DNA of 64,000 bases from Epinephelus fuscoguttatus. Its lineage: Eukaryota > Chordata > Actinopteri > Perciformes > Serranidae. Positions 1 to 11,776 of this stretch are shown piece after piece (the stretch's first letter is position 1; the number at the start of each line of letters is the position of its first letter). The notes beneath the pieces are model-generated. The model was not told the DNA's origin and ran no database searches. It saw only the letters and a list, made by a program, of their open reading frames with translations. The stretch lies in NCBI RefSeq assembly GCF_011397635.1, contig NC_064770.1, forward strand, positions 33,814,598-33,878,597. The letters run 5' to 3'. The translations under genes were made by a program, and so were the position numbers.

Positions 1-692
1 TGAAACGCCCCAGATCACTTTACCCGCAAACACCTTTGACTCCTTGCCTGTGGTTCTGTGCAAACAGAAACTCGAACCCAGGCTATTTATGAACTGCTGA
101 AAGGTACCACTACTGATTTTCTCTGTATTATTGATATGATAACTTTAAAATCAGAGGACAGCTGTAGGATGATTTGACTATGTTTTTACAATAAATCCTG
201 CTGCTCTTTTCTTTTTTAAAAAAGGGACAGAACCGGATGTTGATATATGTGAAAGTTTTGAGTACTGTGCCAGACGTAATGCGTGACTGCAGTGTCACAT
301 CACTGCGATGTGTAGCATGTAACATAAAATTCACCAAAAAACTTAGAGATTCTAAAATAACTGCAGTGTTGAAAGTTATTACTCCAGGTAATTAGAGTAT
401 AGAATGATGTTTTGCACTAATATTGGCATAATTTCACACCAATCATTGGTATAAGTATTGATGAACATAGCTATTGGAGACGATAAGAGTGAGAGATATT
501 TTAACATGTGAGGAAACATTTATTTGTTTTGTTTTGTGAGTCCATTTTGAAAATGAGATATGAATGAAGCATTAGAGAAGATGTGGGTCTTTCTTCCTCT
601 ACAGTCGAGGATAAATGAGTCATTCCAGGTATTTTAATGTCTCTACAGCACTCTGGGCTGGATGTGATTTATTGTTTATTTACTGTGTGTTC
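1..692. other. Non-coding, nothing recognised
   Basis: AT-rich sequence with stop codons in all frames beyond about 70 codons. I see no splice-flanked exon, no recognisable protein segment and no clear repeat boundary. It may be intergenic or lie in the flank of an off-window gene. Confidence 0.5.
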
Positions 693-1850
693 TAGGGTTG
701 GGCCAGTGCAGAAAAAAAAATTGAAAATGGTTTGATATTATTCCAAAAACCGAACAGTATACCAAATTTTACCACTAGGTGTCACACTTGACTCAGCAGC
801 TGCTCCTGAGTGAACCATAATGAGACTGATGTCAGGGCCACACTGCCTGTGTGACGGCAACCTCGCTGAACTGCTGCCTCTTGTGGTGTTCACACAGACA
901 GCATTGCTGCTGCCTGCTGCTATAACTACTGTATTTCCACAATTAAAAGCCGGCACTCAAAAAAATTTATAAAGCTGTGCGAACCACTACGTCATCAAGA
1001 ACACAGTCCTGCAAAAAATCTCACTAAGAAAAGCCTTGTCTTAACGAATGAAGGGATTCTGTGAACAGAGATGTTGAGAGGGCTTTTATTTTGAAATGAA
1101 AACAGGAAGTGTTGAGTTAAAAATGAAGATATATATTCCTTCTGTGACAGATAAAGACTTTAAAACTGTTTTGAAAGGTGGTACGATGTCAGTATGATTA
1201 TCAAAAACAGGAGTCCGACTGCTCTATCTCAGCCCGTTGCTATGCAGCCCGTTGCTATGTGTGCTATATACGTCATCGCGCCAGAAGGGCAAGAAAACAT
1301 GCGCAGAAAGACCAGAATGAACTTCAAGAGGAATGAGTGTGTATGTGCACACAAAATTCTTTCATTCGGAATGACAAACGGAATAAACCACCCCCTTTAA
1401 TCGGATTTAATTTTCAATCGGAATGACCGTTTACATGACCACTTTTAATCGGAATGGCCTTTCACTCCGATTAAAAGTGGAATTAAACTGTGCATGTAAA
1501 CGTACTGACTGTCTGTTTCTGCTGAAAACAGCACGCTTCACATGGAAAAACAGGCAAGACTCCAAACCTCAAGATGTAGCAGCAGAGCAGCGCTGCTCAC
1601 ACAGGCAGTGTGGCTGCTCTAACCTGTTAACATGGGCATCTAAAATTAACCAAGGCTCTTTAACGCACAGGTGCTGCTCACAGAGGCAGTGTGGCCCGGG
1701 TGTTAGAAAGCCCATGAATGAGAGTGAAGCAGCTCCAGTCCACTTGGTGGCAGTAATGCATCTCTGAGCTGGTTTGCCAATCGCCAATAAACACCTAAAT
1801 TACAAAAATAAATCAGCATTTTTATTGCTCAGCATTTTAGTTTTCTTTGA
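693..1850. repeat. Degraded transposon-derived sequence, several fragments
   Basis: The motif GGGCCACACTGCC near 837 recurs inverted as GGCAGTGTGGC near 1606 and 1693, so this stretch contains inverted-repeat material. A fragment ending at 1511 (GCATGTAAACGTACTGACTG) matches the terminal inverted repeat of the MITE at 50,983-51,659. The short open frames here are low-information. Family and exact boundaries are not certain. Confidence 0.45.
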
Positions 1851-1853
1851 GAC

Positions 1854-2190
1854 TAACGCTAGGGCCACACCGCCCGCGGAAGCGCCGCGAATAGCCTCGA
1901 AGCGCCGAGAAGAGAAGGCAGTTTCCTTTCGGCGCCCATGTTAACCGACTGTGTCGTCCACACTGGCCGCGGCAGGCTCACGATTTGCAGCGATCAGTTC
2001 GGCGTCTGGTCTATTTTTTGCGCGAGCCGCGAGGGAATCTGACAAGCCAGGCAGTGAAAAACAAGAGCTGGGAGCAGAATCGCTTGTCGACGGCATGGAG
2101 AAATGCGCGTCTGATGTGAACGGAGGTGTTCCGGCGCGCGCGAGAATTTCGGTGCGCTGCGCTTCCGCGGGCAGTGTGGCCCTGGCGTAA
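1854..2190. mobile_element. GC-rich Harbinger-like MITE (TAA target duplication)
   Basis: The ends form a near-perfect terminal inverted repeat of about 29 bp beginning CGCYAGGGCCACACYGCC and continuing CGCGGAAGCGC, with two mismatches between the ends. It is bracketed by direct TAA trinucleotides at 1854-1856 and 2188-2190. A 3-bp TWA duplication is the signature of PIF/Harbinger elements. The 330-bp interior is unusually GC- and CpG-rich for its surroundings and has no intact transposase, so this is a non-autonomous copy. The open frames on both strands here are by-products of the GC content. Confidence 0.7.
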
Positions 2191-4127
2191 CTCTGCCATG
2201 TCCCGTCTCGCCACCCCAAAAAACACATTAACTTTTTGTGAACGTGTGCAGTGCACATCTACCCCTCTAACACGTCTACGGAAATTTGGTCTCCCTCATG
2301 TTGCCGGCCTCGGCTCGGCAGCAAAATCCAGGTATATCTGGTGGCCAACCCGCCACACCTCATTGCCCTCCCACTTCCCATGGCCGTCCCCTTATTTATC
2401 TCTGCTAGCATTTTAGCTAACATTTTAGCTTGTTGCCTTTGTTGGTTGAGTTGGTTAGGTTTAGACAAGAGGAGTGAGACTGGTTAGGTTTAGGATAAGA
2501 GGCAAAGTAGTGTGGGTCATGTCTTCGCCTTTCTAGGGAAAAAAATCACCTCTGCTAGCACCTCGGCTAACATTAGCTAGCCACAACGGCACTGTTTTTA
2601 TAATACATCCATGCACTGCACGACCACAAAACTATTGGTTTACACTGAAAAGAGAGATAGAGGGGAGAGAGGAGATGTGGTGAGACATGACACATGGTAC
2701 AGCACCCTTGGGGGAGGCTCATGAGGAGGAGGATGATGGAGGGCAATGAGGTGTAGCATGTCCGCCCTTCCACTAGTGTCCTGTCAGACAGTAGTGGCTC
2801 CATTAATCTGTTATTAAAAAAAACATAATATTATGTTTATCACATTGTTGCTGGTGTAGACTACTTTTTAATTTGGCAGTACTTGTCATAATGACAAATA
2901 CAGCCAGTTCAGACGGTTTGCATAAACTCAAACCAGTTTCAGCTTTTACACCGAACTAGACCGGCAAAACCTGAAATCGACCCAACTCTCATGTGAGCCC
3001 TTAAACACCAAATGTCTGTTTGAACCTCACAAAGCTGCTGGAAATGGAAGAAACTTGCTCGTGTTGCTTGTTGTGTGTCTCTTGGTTCTATAAATGCATC
3101 AAAGTGAAGACTTAAAAAGTGAACATTACTGACTCAATGAATTCATCTTCACCAGTGAATTAAGCTACTGTGACCGAGTCACTCTACAAACATTTGTCAG
3201 TCAATGTGACAGCGTTTTATGTAAAATATTTTTACGAGCTGTATCATGGCCTGCGCGCTGGGTGATTATATGTATCGATGCTTACTGCTTGGCTTCCTGT
3301 TGCTAACGTTTTTCAGATTCGTGCTGCTTTCAACAGCTGCTTAAAGTAACTTTTAAAAAAAAATACTGACGCTGTCCAAGTTAATGCTCTGTCCTTCTGT
3401 CATGGGTGAGACAAATAATGCCTCCATGATGGATTATTATGTGAATATGAGGCTTTGATGAGATGCATCAGCTGCAGATATGTGTTTGACTGTAAACACT
3501 CCTTTAACCTCAGCAGGATCATGTAGATGAGACTTTTACGCTCTGCAGAAAATGAGCTTTTAATGCATCACTGACACTAACCGATTAAAAGATTGGTCTT
3601 GTCGTTTTACAGTCATTTATGGAAAAAAATGTATTTTGTGTCACTCTATTGTAATAAAACGTTTTGATATCATGCCACTGACCTCAGCTCTCCAGTGTTG
3701 TTTTTTATCCTGTTGGACCAAACTGAGCTGTGACCTCAGAGGTGCTCTTTTACATATCACGATATCAAGCACTCAGCACTTTCTCATCAGGAAGGCTGCA
3801 GGTTCTTGACAACATTTGTCTGCCTCAGTGTCTTTTTTTAATTTTACCACTGGGAGTCGCCAGAAACTTTCAAATCCTACCTGACCTGATGCTTTGAAGG
3901 TGAAATACAAGCCAACTTGTGGCTGTTTAAACACAAAGTGTCAACACATTGGTCATTGATTCCCCTTTACAATCCTTATATCTCCTTATATGGTGTTCAG
4001 CACTGCTTGACATTACGTTTTGGCAGGCTTTCAACCATATAATTATCAGTAACCATCAATAATTTAGCTGTGCAATAATTCATTTACACAAGACAACATT
4101 TGATTATTCTATTCTTGCCTTTCATTC
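2191..4127. other. Non-coding intergenic, repeat debris
   Basis: Contains short direct repeats (GCTAGCATTTTAGCTAAC-like at 2403-2430 and again near 2553-2577; GTTAGGTTTAG twice at 2454 and 2482). No exon with splice sites and no protein similarity was recognised. Confidence 0.5.
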
Positions 4128-4346
4128 ATTTCTGTAACTGCTCATCCTGGTACAGGGTTGCAGGAAGTCTGGAGTCTAGCCCAGCTGACACTGGGCGAGA
4201 GGCGGGGTACAACCTGGACAGGTCGCCAGACAAGCATTCAGGCTCACAGTCACACCTGAAGACAATTTAGAGTCACTGATTAACCTACCCTGCATGTCTT
4301 TGGACTGTGGGAGGAAGTTGGAGAACCCGGAGAAAACCATTCACAT
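4128..4346 (-). mobile_element. Truncated teleost SINE (body and tail, reverse orientation)
   Basis: Carries the conserved body found in the other copies at about 4,610-4,930 and 13,331-13,640: GCCCAGCTGACA, ACCTGGACAGGTCGCC, CAATTTAGAGTCAC, then CATGTCTTTGGACTGTGGGA and GGAGAAAACC. The order is reversed relative to the tRNA-like head, so it reads on the minus strand. The head is missing. Confidence 0.75.
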
Positions 4347-4418
4347 TTTTATACCTTTTTTCCATTTTATTTTCTTTTAATTTCCCTATGATTATATTCA
4401 GTATAAGACCAACTGCAA

Positions 4419-4498
4419 TGTGTCACAATTTCCCCCTGAGGATCAGTAAAGTATTTCCGATCCTGTCTATTTTAATCTCATCTTAATTTATCTTATCA
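4419..4498 (+). mobile_element. LINE 3' tail fragment
   Basis: The string CAATTTCCCCCTGAGGATCA followed by GTAAAGTATTTCCGATCCTG and ATCTTAATTTATCTTATC-like repeats is the typical 5'-truncated end of fish L2/CR1-type LINEs. No coding part remains. Confidence 0.5.
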
Positions 4499-4609
4499 CT
4501 TCACTTCCTGCCCCTGTGTGTGTTTCCCTCCCTTTTGATGCCTTCACCTGTGTTATGCCGGCCCCGCCCTGATTAGCCTCACCTGTGTCTCGTTATCCTT
4601 CCCCTCACC

Positions 4610-4930
4610 AGAGTAGTTAGCATTGTCACCTCACAACAAGAGGGTTCCTGGTTTGAACACTGGAATGGGGGAGTCTTCTGTGTGGAGTTTGCATGTTCTC
4701 CCTGTGTCAGCGTTGGTTTCCTCCAGGTACTCCAGTTTCCTCCCACAGTCCAAAGACATGCAGGTTAATTGGTGACTCTAAATTGTCGTCGTAGGTGTGA
4801 TTTTTAGTGTGAATGGTTGTCTGTCTCTATGTGTCAGCCCTGTGACCTGTCTGGGGTGAACCCTGCCTCTCGCCTAATGTCAGCTGGGATAGGCTCCAGG
4901 CCTCCTGTGACCCTTAACAGCATAAGCACA
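4610..4930 (+). mobile_element. tRNA-derived teleost SINE
   Basis: A tRNA-like head (GTTAGCATTGTCACCTCACA, then GGTTCCTGGTTTGAACACTG resembling a pol III B box) is followed by the shared body: GTTTGCATGTTCTCCC, CCTCCCACAGTCCAAAGACA, GGTTAATTGGTGACTCTAAA, ending in CAGCTGGGATAGGCTCCAGG and CCTTAACAGCATAAGCA. This is the sense-orientation copy of the family at 4,128 and 13,331. Confidence 0.8.
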
Positions 4931-5141
4931 TTGAATGATGTGAAATAAATTGGCAATTCAGTGCGATTATCAGGCTGGGGACACTTTGACAGGACGAGGC
5001 GGCTGTTGTAAAAAACAACTCCGTGTTTCTCTGACCAAATGTTGATCAAGCTCATGCACTCTTCCTCTTCCTCCTCCCGTCTCACTCCCACACACAACTA
5101 AAGAAACACAGCTTCCATCCAACGTGTGAATCATAAAATGC

Positions 5142-5147
5142 TTTAAT
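5142..5147 (-). terminator. csdc2: Possible distal poly(A) signal of csdc2
   Basis: On the minus strand the sequence reads ATTAAA and is followed about 20-50 bases on by a GT-rich stretch (GTTGGATGG ... GTTGTGTGTGGG), the layout of a cleavage and polyadenylation site. If used, csdc2 would have a 3'UTR of about 3.3 kb containing the transposon at 6,044-7,700. This is inference. A proximal signal exists near 8,144. Confidence 0.3.
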
Positions 5148-6043
5148 GTTCTTTCAAGGCTCGGTAGAAGAAATCATGAGGATCACCACCACAGTGGTTT
5201 GTTCACGTTGATGTGACAGAAACAAACCAAATTTAATGGTGAACGTATTCAAGCAGTGACACTGACAGACAGACAAGATGCATAGAGAATCCATGAAACA
5301 TATATAATAGAAAATGACATACAGTACAGTACATGAACAGAACCTGATATACCTACAAACATTTATGTGACAATGATCTCTTTTGGCACCAACTATGAAG
5401 TCATGGAGGTCACCTTCACACTGACTACACTTAATAAATCACACACAGATACATGTTTTTTCTGATAATAGAAAAAGATTTACAAACACATTTCTTTATC
5501 AGCGATTTGTGGCTCCGGACAAAACAGGAATTTTCAAGCTGAGAAAAACCTCACAATGATGTCTGGAGCAGTTTGTTTTTTTTCTGGCAGTTTTCATAGT
5601 GGAAGTTCAAATTTTTATAAGTGCAACTTTTGACTGTATTCATCAAAATATAGAGCTTGCAATCTGAGGACACACAAATCTGATTCAATCATCAAATAAA
5701 TAATTAAAATAAATAACCACAAACAAGACGTTACAACTGAGAAAATGCATTTGTCAGGAAGATACTTGCAGTCGCCTTTCACAGTAATTTTTTTTTTTTT
5801 CATATTTTTGAAATATCCATGCTTGGTTTAATGTGATCTGCCTCTTTTAATCCTCCTTCATGCTCTTTTTGTTTAAGACAAAACAAACTTCCAACTTACT
5901 CTCACTCTTACTCTCATAACAAAACTTCCCCTTTAAGTTCATGCTTCTAAACTGGTGACCTGAAACCCAAAAAGGAGGTTATGAGACATCCTGACGATGT
6001 CAACCTGCCATTTCAACTGTCTTTCACTCGACAACAAAATAAT
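5148..6043 (-). other. Non-coding; candidate distal csdc2 3'UTR
   Basis: No open frame of note on either strand, and unlike its flanks it shows no obvious repeat family. It lies immediately upstream (in the transcript sense) of the candidate poly(A) signal at 5,147-5,142. Confidence 0.25.
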
Positions 6044-7700
6044 TTAAAGGAGCAGTGTGTAGAATTTAGTGGCATCTAGTGGTGAGGATTGAAGTTTACA
6101 ACCAGCTGAAACTTGCCTGAACTCCCAGTTTGAATTCTTTCAGTGTTCATTGTTCAGGAGGTTTTAACTGAAAGCCAAATTATCCACAGAGGTGTCCTCC
6201 TCTCCAAAACAAATGGTCCAGGTGATTAAAACTGGTAAAAACACTAAATAAAGCAGTTTACAAATCAGTGTCACCCTAACACTGTTTGGCTGGTTGCAGA
6301 GAGGCCGCTAGACCAGCACCTGCTAATGTGGGCGCACCTTTTTCCGCTCTAACTTAAGATCCAGACGAGGTTTTTACCATTAGCCGAATTATCCACAGAG
6401 GTCTCTGCCTCTCTGAAACAAATGGACTTGTGATTTTAATCGGTAAAAAAACAGAGAAAGCAGGATATGTTTTACGCTGTTTGACTCAGTGTGGAGGGGC
6501 TGCTAACTAAAGTAGCTCACGCCAAAACGCAAAAAAGGGAATGGCCCTTTTTAGAGCCAGTGATATGTTTGTCCGGTCTTGGCTACTGCAGAAAAATGGT
6601 GATTCAACATGGCAGGCTCTATGGACAAAGACCAGGCCCCCCAGGAGGTGCGCCAAGCTCTGAAGCCAATTTTTGTAGTGACTAAACTGTGGAGTTACAA
6701 CTTCTGAGTTCGTCACGTGATGCCATTGGGCCCAGATAAATTTCTTTCCATACATTAATGTTGTGAAAGAGACGTCTGTAAATCAGTGGATACATTTTTT
6801 TGAGCGTTACAACCAGGCCAGCTGTTAGGAAATACAGGCAGGGGGACAACATTTTTTAAAGTGGGCCCCTCATTCACACCCAATGGGGAAGGGGATCCCT
6901 ACACATTTTTATACTTCCTGTAAATATAATCCAATTAAACGTATTTCCACCAGTATTTTTTATCTACTTGTACTTGTATCTACTGTTAAGACCTTGTCGT
7001 CTTATTTTGAAAAGCAGAGGTAGTCATGTGTGTCCTGGGCCAAAACAATGCCCTCCGATGAATGATTAGAAAAAAAGTAAAATCAAACATTGATTAAGGA
7101 AATTAATGCAAGGTGTTAAATCATGACGGGTCATGGGCTGGGGTCATCTGTACCCTTTGACACCACCTGACGGCAGGCCCGGTTATACAACCTGGTCTCA
7201 CTCCGAAGTCGTCAAAATCCAGTGCTTGGGCAGTGACTTGTGGCGCCAGACACTGACAAAAAAGGGCATCCTTTAACGTCAGCATGACATGTGGCCAGTT
7301 GTCGTTCTAGTTTAACCGTGAACAGAAGCATCGGAGGGGAAACATGGCAGGACAAGAACGCTCCAACAAACACCAACTTTACCCTACTGTGCTTGATCTG
7401 TGGGCCCAGTGATGCAGAAGCTGCGGTGATCATCCAGGTAATTTTATACAAGGCAGTTCAAATTATTTTGGTTTTATGCACTACTTGGAACTTTCATATG
7501 AGCAGGGTCCCACCTCCAACGCTGTATACAGCTCTCTTTATGCGTCCATGGGGAGGACTCGCTTCCTATGTAGATATTACGACTCATTTTGAGCCAACAT
7601 AAACGCAAAAATCTTATTTTCAGATAAAGCAAACACACTTATTATATTATAATCCACTTTTGCCAATACATCCCCCTAAATCTACACACTGCACCTTTAA
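6044..7700. mobile_element. TTAA-flanked DNA transposon relic, copy A, with internal tandem units
   Basis: The left end reads TTAAAGGAGCAGTGTGTAGA and the right end, read inverted, TTAAAGGTGCAGTGTGTAGA, with CATCCCCCTAAATCT preceding it. The TTAA at both edges is a target-duplication signature of Kolobok or piggyBac elements. The interior repeats a roughly 205-bp unit (CCAAATTATCCACAGAGGTG at 6,175 and a diverged copy at 6,385). Sequence from about 7,190 to 7,300 belongs to another family, also seen inverted near 16,690-16,790, so a nested insertion is likely. No transposase is visible. A second copy lies at 56,581-57,884. Confidence 0.65.
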
Positions 7701-8428
7701 ATTTCTTCAGCTTCTACTCTCTAAACCACTTGCTTTTACGTCCATTATCTCAAATTCAAAGTTTCCTCTCGTCGCTCCAAAGTCTGCACTCGATGTAGAA
7801 ACAGCGTGGGCTGTAATAACAAGTCATCTGACTGACCCACACTTGCACCCAACATGTGATCCTGGAAACTTTGGTGAAGTAAACAAGTGCATAACAGCTG
7901 CAAAGAAGGGAAGTAAAACTCAATTCAGCCTTTTGTCCCACATCGCTGTCTTCCTTGCACATACCTCAGCTGTCATGCCTCAGTTTGCAGATCTGCACCA
8001 CAGTTATGTCTGCAGTTTATTCTCCCAGTGTTTCATACTTTGCATACAGCTGAACTCTGTGGAAAATGAAGCCAATAAGCTCTTTCAGATTTAAAAGTTT
8101 GATGCTACGCTGGTCACTTTACCCTCCCATCTCAAATCTGACTTTTATTACTGCTATCATGGCAAAAATATAAATAAAGAAAACTTTTTTCCTAACAGTG
8201 AATAAATGATCAGTTTTACATACACAGCAAATTCGTCAGTGTAGCAGACAGCTTTGAGTGGACACCAGCTACACACGAGTTATTATTAACTCTGGACTCT
8301 TTGCTGTGCAGGTAAAACTTTTTTCTTTAACTAAGGATTTGAGCACAAAGTTATCAGTCCCACGAGAGGTCCACCATCACCCACCCAGCCCTGCCCAGCA
8401 TGACCCACCAGGCCCCCGGAGTTCAGGC
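7701..8428 (-). other. csdc2: csdc2 proximal 3'UTR and flank
   Basis: Directly follows the csdc2 stop codon on the minus strand. A canonical AATAAA (minus) sits at 8149-8144, about 280 bases after the stop. The plus-strand 144-codon open frame beginning at 7,660 starts inside the transposon end and has no recognisable domain, so I do not call it a gene. Confidence 0.5.
8144..8149 (-). terminator. csdc2: Proximal poly(A) signal of csdc2
   Basis: AATAAA on the minus strand about 280 bases downstream of the csdc2 stop codon. It is the first canonical signal after the coding region, giving a short 3'UTR if used. Confidence 0.4.
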
Positions 8429-11400
8429 CTATGTGCTGATGACCTGGCCCGACCAGGTCTCGTGTTTCGTCCCTGGGTTGAGGTGTATGAGCTTCACCTC
8501 CACCGCCTGCACCTTCAGGTTCTTGGGCGGGACCCGGCTCACTTTGTACGTGACCTCGTCGCCCTCGACCGGGACATACTCCCCCTCGATGCTGAAAAAA
8601 GAGAGGGCGATGAAGTATGAGTAAAAATGCTTCATGCTGACTTGTTAAATAGTGTTACAGAGAAAGTGTAAACACAGGATGTGCCATCACAAAGCCAGAA
8701 ACAGACCATGTAAGAGTTTCAACAACACTTTTTTTGGCACTTTGCACACACAAAATTGGGTCATTGCTAGATTTGTGAAACTCTCGCAAGCCACAGCAAA
8801 ATATTCTTGTCCTGGTGTTTTATGCTTTGACTAAAGCTGTGGTGAAGGTCTGCAGGTTTAGGCACAATGTTTCCTCCTTCTTCTAGTCTCTAAGCCAATG
8901 TTGACGTCCAGCTTCACACTTAACACATAGATTTTAGAGTGGTTACTAATCGTCTGATTTCAGCAAATAAAAAGTGTATTTCCCAGAAAGCTGAAATGTC
9001 TCTTAAACGGATAGATCACTCCACTGAGTGTGCTTGTACACGCTCACACATTATTATAAAATACAGACATCTGCTGCAGCTCAGTAGTGAGGGAATCTGA
9101 GCCAAGATAACGTCGTACTTTCAGACCCATGATGCAGCTGTTTGGCTGTAATATAACAGGGTCCTGCTGCATAATCTGCAGGGAGAAATTTTGAAAATGT
9201 GCTTTTGCTGAGGTTGTGGTAACATCTGAGATGCAATGCTGCTTGTCCTGAATAAAAAGAAACCCAGCACAGATTGCTGTACTCTCTGTGCGTGTCCACT
9301 TATTGCAGGTGTCACAGAGTCCCAGGAGGGGCGGAAAAAATAGCTCTCCCTTTGAAAAAAGTACAAACGTAACCAGTGTTTTGTGCCGAGTTGTCACAGT
9401 CCTGTGAGCTGACGCTGCAGTAAGTTTGTGTTGCTATGTGTGATTCAGCTAATGTGTGAAATCTGTTTGTCCTTAAAGATTCTGTTCAGTGTTATTGTCA
9501 CTCACTCTGAGATGTGAACGAAGATGTCGTCGCCGCCGTGGGAGGGTCGGATGAAGCCGTGACCTTGTGACCTGGAGAAGTTCTTACAAACACCCTTAAA
9601 CACTGGACCTGAGTGAGCACGCACCGTCCTGCAGCCAGAGAGAGGAAAACAACATTTTTAAATTACGCATAAAATGACTCATCTCAGTACAATTTAGTGT
9701 CGTTATTGTGTCAGTAAAACGAGAGGGAGCAGTTTTAGAAGAATATAATTCTACTTTTATGTGACACAATTCATGGATCAGGCCCACACACAAATGGAGA
9801 AGTGTGAGGACAGAAAGGAGGACTCATAAAGTAGGTTAAGAAGGAACAATCGACTCCTACACACTGCCTCATAATGTCGCAACACAGCAGCAGAAGAGAT
9901 CAACAATCATTTGTGAGATCTGTGTAAACAGTGCGGTATTGAACCTCTCTTCAATCACAGTAAGCAAACCAGTCACGACACAGCAACCTGTCAGATTTAT
10001 TTAACATCAGTAAATCTGTATCTCTGTCAGCTTGGAAAGTGACTAATGATTAATTAATCACTACTTCAGGATGGATAATGACAAGATGCAGAGGTGGAAA
10101 TAATCAGATCCTTTATGTAAGCGGCAATACCGCAATTTAAAAATGCTCCCTTGCAAATAAAAGATCTTCAAAGTTTAACTTGAGAAAATCCACAGACATA
10201 TCAGCAACACGTACTGCAAGCATCAAAAGCAGAAGTACTCACTGTGCAGGAAATGGCTCCTGTCAATGTTACATAATCTTATATTATATTAATGGATTAT
10301 TACTGCCGATGCATTTTAAGTATCTTTACATATGCTTGGGTAGTTGAACCTTAACAGTGCATCCTATTTTTTAAGTTGTGTTTCTAAAAACTTCAGCAGC
10401 AAGTGACTGCAACTCACAGGTGTATGGGGACCACTATCTAAAGAGGCATTCTTTATAGAGAGTTTATAGGTTGTATATAAAGTATATTGTACATTAAAGG
10501 GACAGTTGACCCCAAAATCGAAAATACATATTTTTCCTCTTACCTGTCGTTCTGTTTATTAATCTAGATTGTTTTGATGTGAGTTGCTGAATGTTGGAAA
10601 TATCAGACGTAGAGGTGTCTGCCTTACCAGGTGGCCAAAATGACGTAGAATCAGCCCAAACTTGGCCTGCTGGATGAAATTGGCTGGGCCACTGGACTCA
10701 GACTCGGCATGAATGACACCCAAGAATCAGGCCAAAGCGGCTGGCCCGATTCCAGCTGTCAACACTGCCATCACTGGGCCATTATCCAAAATTACCTGGC
10801 CCAGCTTCGGCCCAAACTCGGCACACCAGAACAAATAAGTCGGGCCACATCCGGTCACCTGAATCGGCTGAGACTCAGCATGAATGACGCCCCAGAATCG
10901 GGCCAAAGCAGCTGCCATCACTGGGTTCTCTCCAGTATAATGGAACTAGATGGCACTCAGCTTGTGGTGCTCAGAGCGCCAAAAAAATACATTTGGAAAA
11001 CTCAACAGCAATGTCTCTTCCCAGAAATCATGATCTGGTTGCTCAAGATAATCCACAGACCTTGTTGTGAGCAGTTTCATGTAGGAGCTATTTTCTTTCT
11101 ACCAAACAACACTCACCATCCATATCACCACGCAGAAGGAAGCGTGCATCTACTCATGTAGATTAATGGTGTCCTCCTCAGCTATGTTGTAATGTCAGCT
11201 AGCTCAGTGGTGCTAGGTGGGCTTAAAGTGGAGTGGCAGTTTGGTAGTAGTTCCATTATATTAGAGAGCAGGCAGACATTTCTACGGCCAATATCTCCAA
11301 CACTCAGCAACTCACATTAAAACAATCTAGACTGATAAATAGCACTACATGTAAGAGGAAAACCATGCTTTTTTTATTTTGGGGTGAACTATCCCTTTAA

Positions 11401-11776
11401 AATTAACTCGTGTGATAGTAAACAACCTGGTTGTCATGCATGTACTGGAATAAAAAGAACATTTTCCTCTAAGATGCAGTTAAGTTTTAAAGTAGAATAA
11501 AATGGAAAATCTAATTCCTGTGTGTGTTATTGTATTTCAGTAAATGTCTGCTTCCCACCACACTCTAAGTGATAAATGAACTCATCATACTCACGCTGAG
11601 TAGGTGCGGTTGCGTTTGGTTATCAGCGGGCTGGGCAAATCCCGAGGCAGCGGGTGCTCCCTCCCTTCCTCCCATACCTGGCTCCCCTCCCTCACGAAAG
11701 GGAAGGAGAGGGTGAGGGAGTTGTTGGGGGAGCGCAGCGGGGTCCTGGAGGGTGACGTGAGGCTGGGGTCTGCCAT
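8429..11776 (-). CDS. csdc2: Cold shock domain-containing protein C2 (PIPPin), three coding exons
   Basis: Coding exons on the minus strand: 11776-11595, 9628-9506, 8591-8429. All introns are GT-AG (donors GTGAGT; acceptors CTGCAG and TTTTTTCAG). They join in frame to 155 residues, matching the roughly 153 of mammalian CSDC2. Residues 1-61 form the basic, Ser/Pro-rich tail with the conserved PRDLPSPL and RNRTYSA blocks. Exons 2-3 encode the cold-shock domain, with the RNP1-like GHGFI and RNP2-like DIFVHISD motifs, then [16 protein letters not shown] and the C-terminal HETWSGQV. Family knowledge: CSDC2 is a brain-enriched single-stranded-nucleic-acid-binding protein reported to bind histone H1.0 and H3.3 mRNA 3'UTRs and repress translation. 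The start at 11776 has a good context (A at -3, G at +4). A second in-frame ATG at 11956 in poor context would add 60 residues. The paralog carhsp1 is the alternative, but the PIPPin-type N-terminus and the neighbours favour csdc2. Confidence 0.95.
10085..10470. repeat. Dispersed fish repeat in csdc2 intron
   Basis: Begins CAGAGGTGGAAATAATCAGA and contains GCAGAAGTACTCACTGTGCA and a TTATATTATATTAATGGATT run. It resembles a common family whose other end type is seen at 45,332-45,790 (AGTACTTGTACTT-like motifs). Non-coding. Boundaries are approximate. Confidence 0.45.
10494..11400. mobile_element. TTAA foldback element, copy 1 (long terminal inverted repeats)
   Basis: Left edge TTAAAGGGACAGTTGACCCC; right edge, inverted, TTAAAGGGATAGTTCACCCC. 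TTAA lies at both ends. The arms are long: blocks such as GTGTCTGCCT, CAACAGCAATGTCTCTTCCC and CACAGACCTTGTTGTGAGCA recur in inverted orientation in the sister copies at 16,179 and 38,814. An unrelated GGCC-rich internal repeat at 10,625-10,930 (GGCATGAATGACACCC and GCATGAATGACGCCCC units) has expanded or inserted inside. No transposase. It lies in the csdc2 intron between coding exons 1 and 2. Confidence 0.7.

Noticed and set aside
1941-2258. 105-codon minus-strand open frame, possible GC-rich gene
   Set aside because: Lies within the CpG-rich MITE. Overlapping open frames on both strands reflect base composition.
4610-4700. Possible tRNA gene from B-box-like sequence
   Set aside because: Only a tRNA-like SINE head. 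It cannot be folded by eye into a complete cloverleaf and continues into the SINE body.
7660-8094. 144-codon plus-strand open frame
   Set aside because: Begins inside a transposon terminus and overlaps the antisense csdc2 3' region. No recognisable protein family.
10709-11161. 150-codon plus-strand open frame
   Set aside because: Entirely inside TTAA foldback copy 1 and its internal GGCC-rich repeat. Frame not shared by sister copies.
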